NCBI RefSeq assembly: GCF_000170915.1
Contig: NZ_ABCT01000001.1
Span: 248,001-312,000, forward strand
Direction of reading: 5' to 3'
DNA from: Limnobacter sp. MED105
GTDB taxonomy: Bacteria > Pseudomonadota > Gammaproteobacteria > Burkholderiales > Burkholderiaceae_B
Length of the DNA: 64,000 bases
The stretch's first letter is position 1; each line of letters begins with the position of its first letter. Position numbers and translations under genes: made by a program. Positions 25,143 through 33,574 of this stretch are shown one piece after another. Under the pieces are notes generated by a model. That model had not been told where the DNA came from. It made no database searches and worked only from the letters and a program-made list of their open reading frames with translations.

Positions 25143-25724
25143 TTACGCTGCGCGCCGTACTGCCGGTTTGGGTGCGAAGGTACCCAGCGATTCGGGCTTG
25201 GGCAACAGACGTTCAAGCCACTTTGGTATTTGTTTCAAACCCAATACATTGTCCTCACGCACCCCGCCCTCGGTAAACACGCGGGTGCCCATGAGGTAAT
25301 CAAACCACGGCCGCGTGACGCACCAATTCGCACCAGGGTTGTTGCCCATGTGGTGGTCGAAGTGCCAAGGCACGCGTTGTTCGCCCCAGGCGGGGTTCAT
25401 GTGACTTTTCTTGTGAACCCGGTAGTAATTCAGACTGCTGTACCAAAGTGTGCCGACAAAAAATGGCGCTACCGGAAACAAAGGGGCTACAGCCACCGCA
25501 CTGGCAATCAAGGCCCAAGCCTCTTTGCCCTGCGCGTGCATCCCCAAGGGAAAGCGCTCGTAGTTCGGGTCGTAGTAGCCATGCTCACGCACCTCCTTGT
25601 GGTGCTCATGAAAATGAAAAGCCCAAAATGTACCGCGCTTCTTGCCCATGCCGTGCAGCACATACTTGTGTATGCCCCATTCCACAGCATTGGCGGTTAA
25701 CAGCCCCAAAGGAATTCCCAACAT
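25143..25724 (-). CDS. Fatty-acid hydroxylase/sterol desaturase family protein
   Basis: This membrane di-iron enzyme of 193 residues carries the histidine boxes of the superfamily: HKYVLH, HFHEHHKEV and HFDHHMG. It is short, as in carotenoid or fatty-acid hydroxylase-like members. The ATG at 25724 is chosen because GGAG lies eight bases upstream. It follows the GntR gene by 24 bases and precedes nnrU by 40 bases, so the three are likely one transcript. Oxidation of a membrane lipid is the likely role; the substrate is unknown. Confidence 0.85.
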   Translation of the reverse strand: MLGIPLGLLTANAVEWGIHKYVLHGMGKKRGTFWAFHFHEHHKEVREHGYYDPNYERFPLGMHAQGKEAWALIASAVAVAPLFPVAPFFVGTLWYSSLNYYRVHKKSHMNPAWGEQRVPWHFDHHMGNNPGANWCVTRPWFDYLMGTRVFTEGGVREDNVLGLKQIPKWLERLLPKPESLGTFAPKPAVRRAA

Positions 25725-25748
25725 GTGCGTCTCCGTTTTATTGTGCAA

Positions 25749-26456
25749 TCAGGCGTGGCCAAGAGCGGCGTTTAATGCACGGCTGCCAAGTTCCACGTGT
25801 TGTCTCGCCAGTACTTCGCAGCGCCGCTGTTCCCCGGCCTCAATGGCCTGTGCAAGCTGAGCCAGCGTGTTTACATCGCGAAATTCGTCTTGCATCACCA
25901 GGGTCAGAGTGTGCCAGGCGGCCAGGTAGGTTTGATTCATGGAATTGAAAGCCAGCTTGAATACCACATTGCCGCTGCCTTGCACCACCAAAGCCCAAAA
26001 ATCAAAGGCCAGTTGCTGCAGCCTTGGCAGTTCGCTGGTGGTTTGCATTTCGGCAATCACGGGTTTCAGTGTGTCGGCCAGTGTTTTGCCGCCGTGCTGC
26101 GCAGCTTGCCCGGCCACCACAGGCGCCAAAGCCTTGCGCAGGGCCACAATGCCACGGGCCACTTCCAGGTTGATCTGGCCTTGGGTATTTACCATCAGGC
26201 CGGGCAGCAGTTCCAGGCCACCCTCGGCTTCAAAGTTCTCAACCTGGGTGGCACCACCATGGCGTACCCGAACCAGTCGGGCCTGTTGCAAACGCTTGAT
26301 TGCCTCGCGAACGGCACCCCTGTTCACCCCCAGGGTTTCAGAGAGCTCGCGCTCCGAGGGCAATTCGGCCCCAACTGGTAATACCTTTTTAAGAATCCGA
26401 TCACGAAGTTGGGTGTAAACCTGCTCAGAGATCGAAATTTTTTGAATATTTTCCAT
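25749..26456 (-). CDS. FadR/GntR family transcriptional regulator
   Basis: This DNA-binding regulator of 235 residues has an N-terminal GntR winged helix (VYTQLRDRILKKVLPVG, LPSERELSETLGVNRGAVREAIKRL) and an FCD-type all-helical ligand domain. The FCD domain often uses a metal bound by Asp/His residues to sense organic acids or acyl groups. It leads an operon with a lipid hydroxylase and nnrU. A palindrome containing AACTGGT/ACCAGTT half-sites lies 30-58 bases upstream of its start, which suggests autoregulation. Sensing of a fatty-acid derivative is a reasonable guess. Confidence 0.9.
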   Translation of the reverse strand: MENIQKISISEQVYTQLRDRILKKVLPVGAELPSERELSETLGVNRGAVREAIKRLQQARLVRVRHGGATQVENFEAEGGLELLPGLMVNTQGQINLEVARGIVALRKALAPVVAGQAAQHGGKTLADTLKPVIAEMQTTSELPRLQQLAFDFWALVVQGSGNVVFKLAFNSMNQTYLAAWHTLTLVMQDEFRDVNTLAQLAQAIEAGEQRRCEVLARQHVELGSRALNAALGHA

Positions 26457-26485
26457 GGTTTGCAGAACTGGAGGGCAAGGATTGT

Positions 26486-26514
26486 TTAACTGGTAAACTG
26501 ATCATACCAGTTAA
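26486..26514. promoter_or_regulatory. Candidate FadR/GntR operator
   Basis: TTAACTGGTA (26486-26495) and TACCAGTTAA (26505-26514) are perfect 10-base arms around AACTGATCA. The half-site core ACTGGT resembles E. coli FadR sites, although the spacing is longer. It is just upstream of the GntR gene on the minus strand and about 35 bases from the oxyR 3' end. Confidence 0.65.
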
Positions 26515-26548
26515 GAATTGCCAAAAGCAATTCAAACTACCCAACTGT

Positions 26549-27484
26549 TCAAGCGGGTTGGCAAGCCATCAGCAAAGGGCAAAGTGTCGTTTCAATAAAG
26601 TGCAGTTTTGGGTGACTGTTGCGGGTAATCAATGCGATTTGTCGGCTTGGTGCCGGGGCGGCCAGTGCAATCTGTTTGACTTCCGTGTTGTTCAGCAAAC
26701 CCGCTTGTATGGCCATGTCGGGTAACAAGGCACAGCCCAGCCCCGAATTAACCAGTTGAACCATGGTGCTCAAACTGCTGGCCTCAATGAGGTTGTCGTC
26801 GTGGCTGCTCCCATCCCGCTGTTTGGCGCTGCATGCCGATACAGTGTGGTCGCGCAGGCAATGTCCTTTTTCAAGCAGCAGCAATCGGCGCGTGTCCACG
26901 TCGCGCAGGCGTACACCGGCGGTTTTGCAAAGGGGGTCGTTTCGGTGGGCCACCAGGCGCAAGGGTTCTTCAAATAGCGGAAAAGCTTTCAGTTTGCCCA
27001 AGTCGATCGGCAGGGCAATCAGCGCGGCATCCAGGTCGCCCTGTTCCAGTTCCTGCAACAGGGCTGCGGTTTGGCTTTCGCGCACGCGAAGCGCCAACTG
27101 TGGCAAGTCAGCGTTGGTTTTGCGTAAAATTGAACCGAGTAAAAAGGGCGCAATCGTGGGTATCACCCCCAGGCGAAATTCTCCACTGGCTGAGTCTGCG
27201 GCCATTTGAGCCCGTACCATCAGGTCACGGCTGGCCGACAAAATACTTTGTGCACGCTGCGCCACCTCAATACCGACTGGTGTTAACGCTACGCGCTGGC
27301 GGTCTCGCTCCACCAGTTGCACGCCAAGTGTGCGTTCCAGTTCTGCAATGCCACCTGACAACGTCGACTGCGTAACAAAGCACAACTCGGCCGCTCGGGT
27401 AAAGTTCAGTGTTTCAGCCACAGCCAGCAAATAGCTGAGCTGCTTCAATGACAGGGCGCTGGCTTGTGTATTCAGTGTACTCAT
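26549..27484 (-). CDS. oxyR: Peroxide-sensing regulator OxyR
   Basis: This LysR-type regulator of about 311 residues has an N-terminal HTH (LNFTRAAELCFVTQSTLSGGIAELE). The OxyR redox pair is seen as EKGHCLRDHTVSAC, with C209 and C218 nine residues apart, exactly the spacing of E. coli C199/C208. It should oxidise to a disulfide with H2O2 and activate antioxidant genes. The ATG at 27484 gives the usual OxyR length; in-frame starts up to 27550 would add a tail. It is divergent from the SenA-like gene with only about 80 bases between, so OxyR may control that gene directly. Confidence 0.93.
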   Translation of the reverse strand: MSTLNTQASALSLKQLSYLLAVAETLNFTRAAELCFVTQSTLSGGIAELERTLGVQLVERDRQRVALTPVGIEVAQRAQSILSASRDLMVRAQMAADSASGEFRLGVIPTIAPFLLGSILRKTNADLPQLALRVRESQTAALLQELEQGDLDAALIALPIDLGKLKAFPLFEEPLRLVAHRNDPLCKTAGVRLRDVDTRRLLLLEKGHCLRDHTVSACSAKQRDGSSHDDNLIEASSLSTMVQLVNSGLGCALLPDMAIQAGLLNNTEVKQIALAAPAPSRQIALITRNSHPKLHFIETTLCPLLMACQPA

Positions 27485-27567
27485 TCCTTGGTTATCGACA
27501 TTTCCGCTTGCTTTCATTGTAGCCATTTGTCGTACACTTAACCCATCCAAATCACCGCAGTGCTTTT

Positions 27568-28758
27568 GTGAACAGCCGCATCAATCCAGCCCAGTTGGCC
27601 CGAACAGCGAACGCCACGTTTCTTCGTGAGGCCTTGTCGCGCACGCGCGAACGCACCTTGGGTTTGCTTGAGGATTATGTAGCCGCCCTTGGTTCAGACT
27701 GCAAGGTGCCACGACGCCCTGAATTGAACCCGCCGCTTTGGGAGTTGTGCCATGTGGCCTGGTTTCAAGACTGGTGGCTGGCCCGAAATCCCGACTGGGC
27801 CTTGGGTGTGAAATGCAATCCCGATGCCCCAAAGCTGGAGTCCCGCTTGTTCAATGCCGATGCGCGCCTGAATTCAAGCACCATTGCGCACGACACCCGC
27901 TGGGAAATTGGTTTGCCTGACTTGCAAGGCACCCGCAATTATCTGGCTGCCTCGCTTTGCGACACCTTGAAGTTGCTGGAGCAGGCCGACGCCCTGTGCG
28001 CTGCCGACCCAGGTAAAGCAGACCAGTACCTGTATTTTTTCCGCCTGTGTGTGTTGCATGAACAAATGCACAACGAAGCCGCGGTTTTCATGGCCAAGTT
28101 ACTGAACATCCCATTGCGCCCCCACAATGCGTGCCGACCTGGCGTGCAGGAATGTGGCGAATCAGTTCAGCTTCGCCTGCCGGCTACACAGTGGACCCTG
28201 GGTTGGCAGGGCGAGGGTTTTGCATTCGACAATGAGGTACCCGCCTGTGTGGTTCAGTTGCAGGCATTCGCCATCGATTCCCGCCCAGTCAGCTGGGCGC
28301 AATATCTTGAATTTGTTCAGGCCAGCAATCACCCCATACCTGCCTTCGTTGCATTTGAAAACGGTGGCTGGATTAATCTGGGCTATGGTCAGCAAACGCC
28401 GCTTAATCTGAATGCGCCGGCCGAGAATATCAGTTGGCTCGATGCCCAGGCTTACTGCCAGTGGGCGGGTCGCCGTTTGCCCACCGAGGCTGAATGGGAG
28501 TACGCCGCACACACACAACCCGCAATGCAGTGGGGTCAGGTGTGGGAATGGACTGCCAATACTTTTCTGCCCTTCGACGGGTTCAAAATGCACCCTTACG
28601 TCGATTACTCCAAACCCTGGTTTCATGACCGAAAGGTACTGAAGGGCGCCAGTTGGGCCACTTCGGCTGAAATGGTCCATCCCAAATACCGAAACTACTT
28701 TCAACCGGACCGGCAAGACGTGTTGTCCGGATTCAGGACCTGCGCTGTTAATCGGTAA
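27568..28758 (+). CDS. senA: SenA/EgtB-like sulfoxide (selenoneine) synthase
   Basis: This non-heme iron enzyme has 396 residues. The N-terminal DinB-like half holds the HxxxHxE iron site (HEQMHNE). The C-terminal half is a formylglycine-generating-enzyme-type domain (WLDAQAYCQWAGRRLPTEAEWEYAA, VWEWTANTF, GFRTCAV). This architecture belongs to EgtB and to SenA, which joins seleno- or thiosugar to hercynine. The NPPLWELCHVAWFQDWW segment agrees with my memory of Burkholderiales SenA. SenB and SenC are not adjacent, so ergothioneine-type chemistry is an alternative. The start is GTG. It shares a short promoter region with oxyR. Confidence 0.8.
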   Translation: MNSRINPAQLARTANATFLREALSRTRERTLGLLEDYVAALGSDCKVPRRPELNPPLWELCHVAWFQDWWLARNPDWALGVKCNPDAPKLESRLFNADARLNSSTIAHDTRWEIGLPDLQGTRNYLAASLCDTLKLLEQADALCAADPGKADQYLYFFRLCVLHEQMHNEAAVFMAKLLNIPLRPHNACRPGVQECGESVQLRLPATQWTLGWQGEGFAFDNEVPACVVQLQAFAIDSRPVSWAQYLEFVQASNHPIPAFVAFENGGWINLGYGQQTPLNLNAPAENISWLDAQAYCQWAGRRLPTEAEWEYAAHTQPAMQWGQVWEWTANTFLPFDGFKMHPYVDYSKPWFHDRKVLKGASWATSAEMVHPKYRNYFQPDRQDVLSGFRTCAVNR

Positions 28759-28770
28759 AACCGATTAACA
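28746..28770. promoter_or_regulatory. Perfect inverted repeat after senA
   Basis: TGTTAATCGG and CCGATTAACA flank TAAAA, with the senA stop codon inside the repeat. No T-run follows on either strand, so it is either a weak terminator hairpin or an operator for the ZIP transporter gene 85 bases downstream. Confidence 0.45.
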
Positions 28771-28854
28771 TCAAAGAAATTATCCATTAGACGAATAATT
28801 GAATCTTGGGCAAACTCAAGGTGTATTCAAGCCTTTGAAACACAGGAGCCCGCC

Positions 28855-29787
28855 ATGAGTTTTCATCAAATGACCAAAATTGTGGGTCTGAACATTGCTG
28901 ACCGGCAGGAGTTAAACGCCATTCGTGCCTTTCGCGCGGTACGTGGCGTGGTGGGCATTCTGATTGCAGCCTTGGGCATGTACCTCATCATCACGCAAGG
29001 CGCGCCTGCTGTTTGGGCCGCAGTTCAGTACATTGTGGCCAGCCCTACAAAGTTGCAGGCAGTTGAATTCTCCGCCATTGCGGGTGCGGCCACTGGCCTG
29101 GGTGGCATGGCGTTGCTGGTCATGAAGAAAATTGATGACAAAGGCCTGGGTTTGTTTATTGCGATCGCTGGCGGCATGATGGCGGCCGCTGCCGTCATGT
29201 CCCTGTTCATTCCCGCCATTCAAACCGAAGGTGCCTTCATGGTAGTGCTGGTGGCTACCGCAGCGGGCTACGGTGTGATGACGGTGCTTGATCAAACCCT
29301 GCCGCATGAACACCCCGTGGCGGGTTCAGAAATGGCGGGCTCACAACGATTGCGCATGGCTTTGCTGATGACCATTGCTATTGCCTTGCACAACGTGCCG
29401 GAGGGATTTGCAGTGGGTGCCAGTGCTGGCAACTTGAATGGCGCATCGGGCACGGCATTCTCAATTGGTTTGCAAAACATTCCTGAAGGTTTGATTGTGG
29501 CCACTGCCTTGTGGAGTATTGGCGTGCACAAGGCACTTGCCGCCCTGGCCGCTTTGGCCACTGGTTTGGTCGAGCCTGTAGGGGCTGGTTTGGGCGTGAT
29601 CACTGCCGACTCCTGGGCCATGGGTACACCCGCATCCATGGCGTTCGCCGCCGGTGCAATGGCCTTTGTGGTGTGCAATGAAATGATTCCGGAGAGCATC
29701 AAAATGACTGGAAAACTGAAAACAATCTACACGGCCGGTGTATCCACCGTGCTTACAGCCATTGCTTTGGGCTGGATGGGAGCGTAA
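28855..29787 (+). CDS. ZIP family metal transporter
   Basis: This inner-membrane divalent metal importer of 310 residues has about eight membrane segments. The metal-site motif HNVPEGFAVG (TM4) and the matching QNIPEGLIVA (TM5) are typical of ZupT/GufA-like ZIP transporters; in the second the usual His is Gln. A histidine pair in the loop before TM4 (LPHEHPV) may bind metal. An AGGAG ribosome site precedes the ATG. It stands alone between senA and the Nudix gene. Zinc, iron or manganese are possible cargos. Confidence 0.92.
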   Translation: MSFHQMTKIVGLNIADRQELNAIRAFRAVRGVVGILIAALGMYLIITQGAPAVWAAVQYIVASPTKLQAVEFSAIAGAATGLGGMALLVMKKIDDKGLGLFIAIAGGMMAAAAVMSLFIPAIQTEGAFMVVLVATAAGYGVMTVLDQTLPHEHPVAGSEMAGSQRLRMALLMTIAIALHNVPEGFAVGASAGNLNGASGTAFSIGLQNIPEGLIVATALWSIGVHKALAALAALATGLVEPVGAGLGVITADSWAMGTPASMAFAAGAMAFVVCNEMIPESIKMTGKLKTIYTAGVSTVLTAIALGWMGA

Positions 29788-29849
29788 ACCCGCAAGATGT
29801 CATGTAAGCAGGTAATAATGGGCGTTCCTTGCTCAGGATTGCTTTCACC

Positions 29850-30440
29850 ATGCGTGTGCTTTTTGTCGTGTCACTTTTTTCCATCCTTGCGGCATGCTCA
29901 TCCAGCAGCCTGCCGCCCGCCGGGCTGATTGCCTACAGCTGCGTGGCTGGTGAGGCACTGCACTTAATGGCTTTTGATCCGCACCCCACGCGCCGCGCTT
30001 GGGCGACCCTGGGTGGCAGTGGCCAAAAGGGCGAGACGCCGGCACAAACTGCCATTCGCGAATTCACTGAAGAATCCAATTGTGCATACCGCAGTGCTGA
30101 GCTGGATGTCAGCCAAATGAAAGGCCCTTCGATTTCACCCGGCGTGCCGTTTCACCTGTATACCGCACAGATTCCTTTCAAGTCAGTCGATGAGATCGCC
30201 CAAACACGCCAGTGCGTAGACATCGAACGCAGTCAGTGGGTTTGGGTGCGGCATCTTGATTTGGTGCGTGCCATTAATCAGCACACTGAAGCCGCGCAAG
30301 ATCCACTCACGGTGCCCACCATTCAAGGTCAGCCTGCACAAGTGCCCTTGTGGAGCCGGGGCGTTGAGTCGCTGAAAAAAGCCTTGCAAGACGGCGTGTT
30401 GCCCGAGACCATCAACTGCAGCGCCACGCAGCTTTCTTGA
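29850..30440 (+). CDS. Predicted lipoprotein Nudix hydrolase
   Basis: This Nudix-fold protein of 196 residues carries a clear lipoprotein signal: a hydrophobic start (MRVLFVVSLFSILAAC) with Cys at about residue 16 followed by Ser. The Nudix box GX5EX7REUXEEXGU appears as GSGQKGETPAQTAIREFTEES, with Asn in place of the final Gly. Nudix enzymes cleave nucleoside-diphosphate-linked substrates and are normally cytoplasmic, so an outer-membrane or periplasmic anchor is unusual. An in-frame TTG at 29829 exists; the ATG at 29850 is better. The 3' end faces the dioxygenase gene. Confidence 0.82.
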   Translation: MRVLFVVSLFSILAACSSSSLPPAGLIAYSCVAGEALHLMAFDPHPTRRAWATLGGSGQKGETPAQTAIREFTEESNCAYRSAELDVSQMKGPSISPGVPFHLYTAQIPFKSVDEIAQTRQCVDIERSQWVWVRHLDLVRAINQHTEAAQDPLTVPTIQGQPAQVPLWSRGVESLKKALQDGVLPETINCSATQLS

Positions 30441-30453
30441 AATAAACGACGCC

Positions 30454-31269
30454 TTATTCGGCAAAGGCAAAGCTTTGCATCGACAAGGCTTTGTAGCGAA
30501 CATCCTCGGGTAGCACATGCACTTTGAAGTGCTTGGTTGCTGCACCCATTGCGAAGGGCAGGGGCAGGTAATGGTCATCGTCCGGATGGGCCCGTGCAAA
30601 GTGCGGTGCTTCGAACACCGCGCGCGCAATCGCCTTGCTGTCTCCTGCCTGCAAACGTTCCTGAATCCAGGCATTGAACTCGCGTACGTAAGGCAGGTTT
30701 TCCGCCAGCGAAGTATCGCCTGTTTTGGCAGCACGCATGTCCATGTCATCGAAGTTGTGTGTCAGGCTGCCACTGCCCATCACCACAGCGTTGTTTTTGC
30801 GGGCAAATTCACCGACCAATGCACCAACTGTCAATGCAGTATCTCCAGTCCAGTCCACAGGCATGCTGAGTTGCAGCATGGGTGGGCCATCATTTGGAAA
30901 CAGGTGAATGTAAGGCACCCAGGCCCCGTGATCAAAACCTTGCTGCGGGCGCAGTGCTGTTGCAAAGCGCTGTTCGCCCAAGTGCGCAGCCAACTGCGAA
31001 GCCAGTTCAGGTGCCCCGCAAATTTCCGGCTTCAGCGCGTACAGCTGCTTGGGAAAACCATAAAAATCGTGAACAATCACAGGGGCTTCGTGGCTGGTCA
31101 CCGCCAGTTGAGCGCTGCGCCAATGCGGACTCAGCACAATCAGTGCGCGCGTACCTTGGGCAATCAGGCGTTGCCCCAGGGTTTCCAGGGCCTGACCGGG
31201 CAAGCCGGGCTCCAGTGCAAAGGTGGGCGCGCCGTGGCTGACAAAAATTGAATGAATGGTTTGGCTCAT
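30454..31269 (-). CDS. DODA-type extradiol ring-opening dioxygenase (YgiD-like)
   Basis: This class III extradiol dioxygenase-like protein has 271 residues. VSHGAPTFAL at the start, LSPHWRS and VIHDFYGFP, and a late GSGSLTHNF segment supply the metal-binding His and Glu set of the LigB/DODA superfamily. E. coli YgiD and plant DODA open DOPA rings with Zn or Fe. The ATG at 31269 begins the family-typical MSQTIHSIFVSHGAP; longer in-frame starts lack homologous look. It is convergent with the Nudix gene and divergent from the FAD oxidoreductase gene. The real substrate is not known. Confidence 0.9.
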   Translation of the reverse strand: MSQTIHSIFVSHGAPTFALEPGLPGQALETLGQRLIAQGTRALIVLSPHWRSAQLAVTSHEAPVIVHDFYGFPKQLYALKPEICGAPELASQLAAHLGEQRFATALRPQQGFDHGAWVPYIHLFPNDGPPMLQLSMPVDWTGDTALTVGALVGEFARKNNAVVMGSGSLTHNFDDMDMRAAKTGDTSLAENLPYVREFNAWIQERLQAGDSKAIARAVFEAPHFARAHPDDDHYLPLPFAMGAATKHFKVHVLPEDVRYKALSMQSFAFAE

Positions 31270-31426
31270 GGTCGAAAGGCGTTTGTCATCGTGTTGACCT
31301 AGATTAACGCGACTATCTTTCCAGATCGAGGTAACTTTTTTGTACGACTCGCCGAAACTAACTGTACAAGTTGCCCAGACCATGCATTATTGGCAACACA
31401 CTGCGTAGAAAAACCAAGGAATTGAA

Positions 31427-33574
31427 ATGAAAAAAATTGTTCTGCTGCTCATCGTTGCAGCTGTTGTGGCGGTGTTTGCCTTCGATCTTCACAGTTTGCT
31501 CACACTCGACAGCCTGAAAAGCCGTCTGGAGCAGTTTCGTGAATTCCAGACCGAATCGCCTTGGCTGGTTGCTGGTGTGTTCTTTGCAGCCTATGTCGTC
31601 GTTACCGCCTTTTCAATTCCAGGTGCTGCAGTAATGACCTTGGCCGCTGGCGCCTTGTTTGGCTTGCTGCAAGGTTTGATTTTGGTGTCGTTTGCCTCCA
31701 CCATTGGTGCCACGCTCGCCTTCATTGGTGCGCGTTACCTGCTGCGCGATTCTGTGCAAGCCAAATTCGGCAACCGTTTAAAGGCGATCAATGAAGGCGT
31801 CGAAAAAGAGGGCGCTTTTTACCTGTTCACACTGCGCCTGGTGCCAGTGTTTCCGTTTTTTCTGATCAACTTGCTCATGGGTTTGACCAGCATGAAGGCC
31901 TTCACCTTCTTCTGGGTCAGCCAGCTTGGCATGTTTGCAGGCACCGTGGTGTACGTGAACGCGGGCACCGAACTTGCAAAAATTGACAGCCTGGCCGGCA
32001 TACTTTCGCCAGGTCTCATTCTTTCATTCGTGTTATTGGGAATTTTCCCGCTGATCGCGAAAAAGGTGACCGACAAAATCAAGGCCCGCAAGGTGTACGC
32101 CCAATGGACCAAGCCAGTCAAGTTTGATCGCAATATGGTGGTCATTGGTGCTGGTGCTGCCGGCTTGGTGAGTTCCTACATTGCAGCCGCTGTGAAGGCC
32201 AAAGTGACGCTGGTAGAGGCGCACAAAATGGGTGGCGATTGCCTGAACTTTGGTTGTGTGCCTTCCAAGGCCATTATCAAAAGTGCAAAGCTGGCCCACC
32301 AAATGCGCCATGCCGACAAGTATGGTTTGCATGCAGCCACACCCAGCTTCAGCTTCAAGGCGGTGATGGCCCGAGTGCATGACATCATCAAAGCCATTGA
32401 GCCGCACGACAGTGTAGAACGCTATACCGGCCTGGGTGTAGATGTCATTCAGGGCTATGCAACCATTGTTGATCCCTGGACTGTTGAAATCAAACACAAC
32501 AGCGGCGAAACCAGCCGCCTGACCACACGCAGCATTGTGATTGCCGCTGGCGCGCAGCCCGTGGTGCCGCCTTTGCCCGGTATTGAAACCAGTGGTTACC
32601 TGACCAGCGACACTTTGTGGGACGAATTCGCCAAACGCGATGACTTGCCCAAACGTTTGGTGGTGTTGGGCGGTGGCCCCATTGGCAGCGAATTGGCGCA
32701 GGCCTTCGCACGTTTGGGCTCGCAAGTGACCCAGGTTGAACTGGGCGATCGAATCATGGTGCGCGAAGATCCGGAAATATCTGCCATGGCCATGAACAGC
32801 ATGCGTGCCGATGGGGTGAATATTTTGACCCAGCACAAAGCAGTTCGATTCGAGCGCAGAGGCGAGCAAAAAGTATTGGTCACCGAGCACCAAGGCAACA
32901 CGGTTGAAATTGAGTTTGATGATGTGATTTGTGCCGTGGGCCGCAAAGCACGCCTGACCGGCTATGGCCTTGAAAAACTGGGCATTGAAACCAATCGAAC
33001 GGTGGTCACCAACGAATACCTTGAAACCCTGTACCCGAATATTTTTGCAGCAGGCGATGTGGCGGGCCCCTATCAATTTACGCACGTGGCCGCGCACCAA
33101 GCCTGGTACGCCTCTGTGAACGCCTTGTTTGGTCATCTTAAAAAATTCAAAGCCGATTATTCGGTCATTCCATGGACCACTTTCACCGATCCTGAAGTGG
33201 CCCGTGTGGGTTTGAATGAACAGGATGCGAAAGAACAAGGCATTGCCTACGAAGTAACCCGTTACGGCATCGACGACCTCGACCGTGCAATCGCCGACAG
33301 CGAAGCCCATGGTGTGGTGAAGGTGTTGACTGTGCCTGGCAAAGACAAAATTCTGGGTGTGACCATCGCCGGTGTGCACGCAGGCGATTTGCTGGCCGAG
33401 TTTGTTTTGGCCATGAAACACGGTTTGGGTTTGAACAAAATTCTGGGCACCATTCACACTTATCCCACATTGGCCGAGGCCAACAAGTACGCTGCGGGCG
33501 AGTGGAAACGGGCGCATGCACCTGAGAAGGTGCTGCTGTGGTTGGGCAAGTACCATGCGTGGCGGTTGGGCTGA
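31427..33574 (+). CDS. TVP38/TMEM64 (VTT) domain fused to FAD disulfide oxidoreductase
   Basis: This membrane-anchored flavoenzyme has 715 residues. Residues about 1-225 form a VTT/DedA-type membrane domain (FSIPGAAVMTLAAGALFG, LRLVPVFPFFLINLLMG). From about 235 a class I pyridine-nucleotide disulfide oxidoreductase follows: GAGAAGLVSSY for FAD, the redox pair CLNFGC at about 272/277, GGGPIGSELAQ for NAD(P), the FAAGDVAG motif and a C-terminal interface domain. The C-terminal half resembles mercuric reductase and lipoamide dehydrogenase but lacks a paired Cys tail. This fusion is known in proteobacteria and cyanobacteria; its electron acceptor is not. Confidence 0.92.
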   Translation: MKKIVLLLIVAAVVAVFAFDLHSLLTLDSLKSRLEQFREFQTESPWLVAGVFFAAYVVVTAFSIPGAAVMTLAAGALFGLLQGLILVSFASTIGATLAFIGARYLLRDSVQAKFGNRLKAINEGVEKEGAFYLFTLRLVPVFPFFLINLLMGLTSMKAFTFFWVSQLGMFAGTVVYVNAGTELAKIDSLAGILSPGLILSFVLLGIFPLIAKKVTDKIKARKVYAQWTKPVKFDRNMVVIGAGAAGLVSSYIAAAVKAKVTLVEAHKMGGDCLNFGCVPSKAIIKSAKLAHQMRHADKYGLHAATPSFSFKAVMARVHDIIKAIEPHDSVERYTGLGVDVIQGYATIVDPWTVEIKHNSGETSRLTTRSIVIAAGAQPVVPPLPGIETSGYLTSDTLWDEFAKRDDLPKRLVVLGGGPIGSELAQAFARLGSQVTQVELGDRIMVREDPEISAMAMNSMRADGVNILTQHKAVRFERRGEQKVLVTEHQGNTVEIEFDDVICAVGRKARLTGYGLEKLGIETNRTVVTNEYLETLYPNIFAAGDVAGPYQFTHVAAHQAWYASVNALFGHLKKFKADYSVIPWTTFTDPEVARVGLNEQDAKEQGIAYEVTRYGIDDLDRAIADSEAHGVVKVLTVPGKDKILGVTIAGVHAGDLLAEFVLAMKHGLGLNKILGTIHTYPTLAEANKYAAGEWKRAHAPEKVLLWLGKYHAWRLG

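Noticed and set aside
32033-33556. Long antisense open frame opposite the FAD oxidoreductase
   Set aside because: It mirrors codon bias of a well supported gene on the other strand; its translation is low-complexity His/Gly/Phe-rich without domain motifs.
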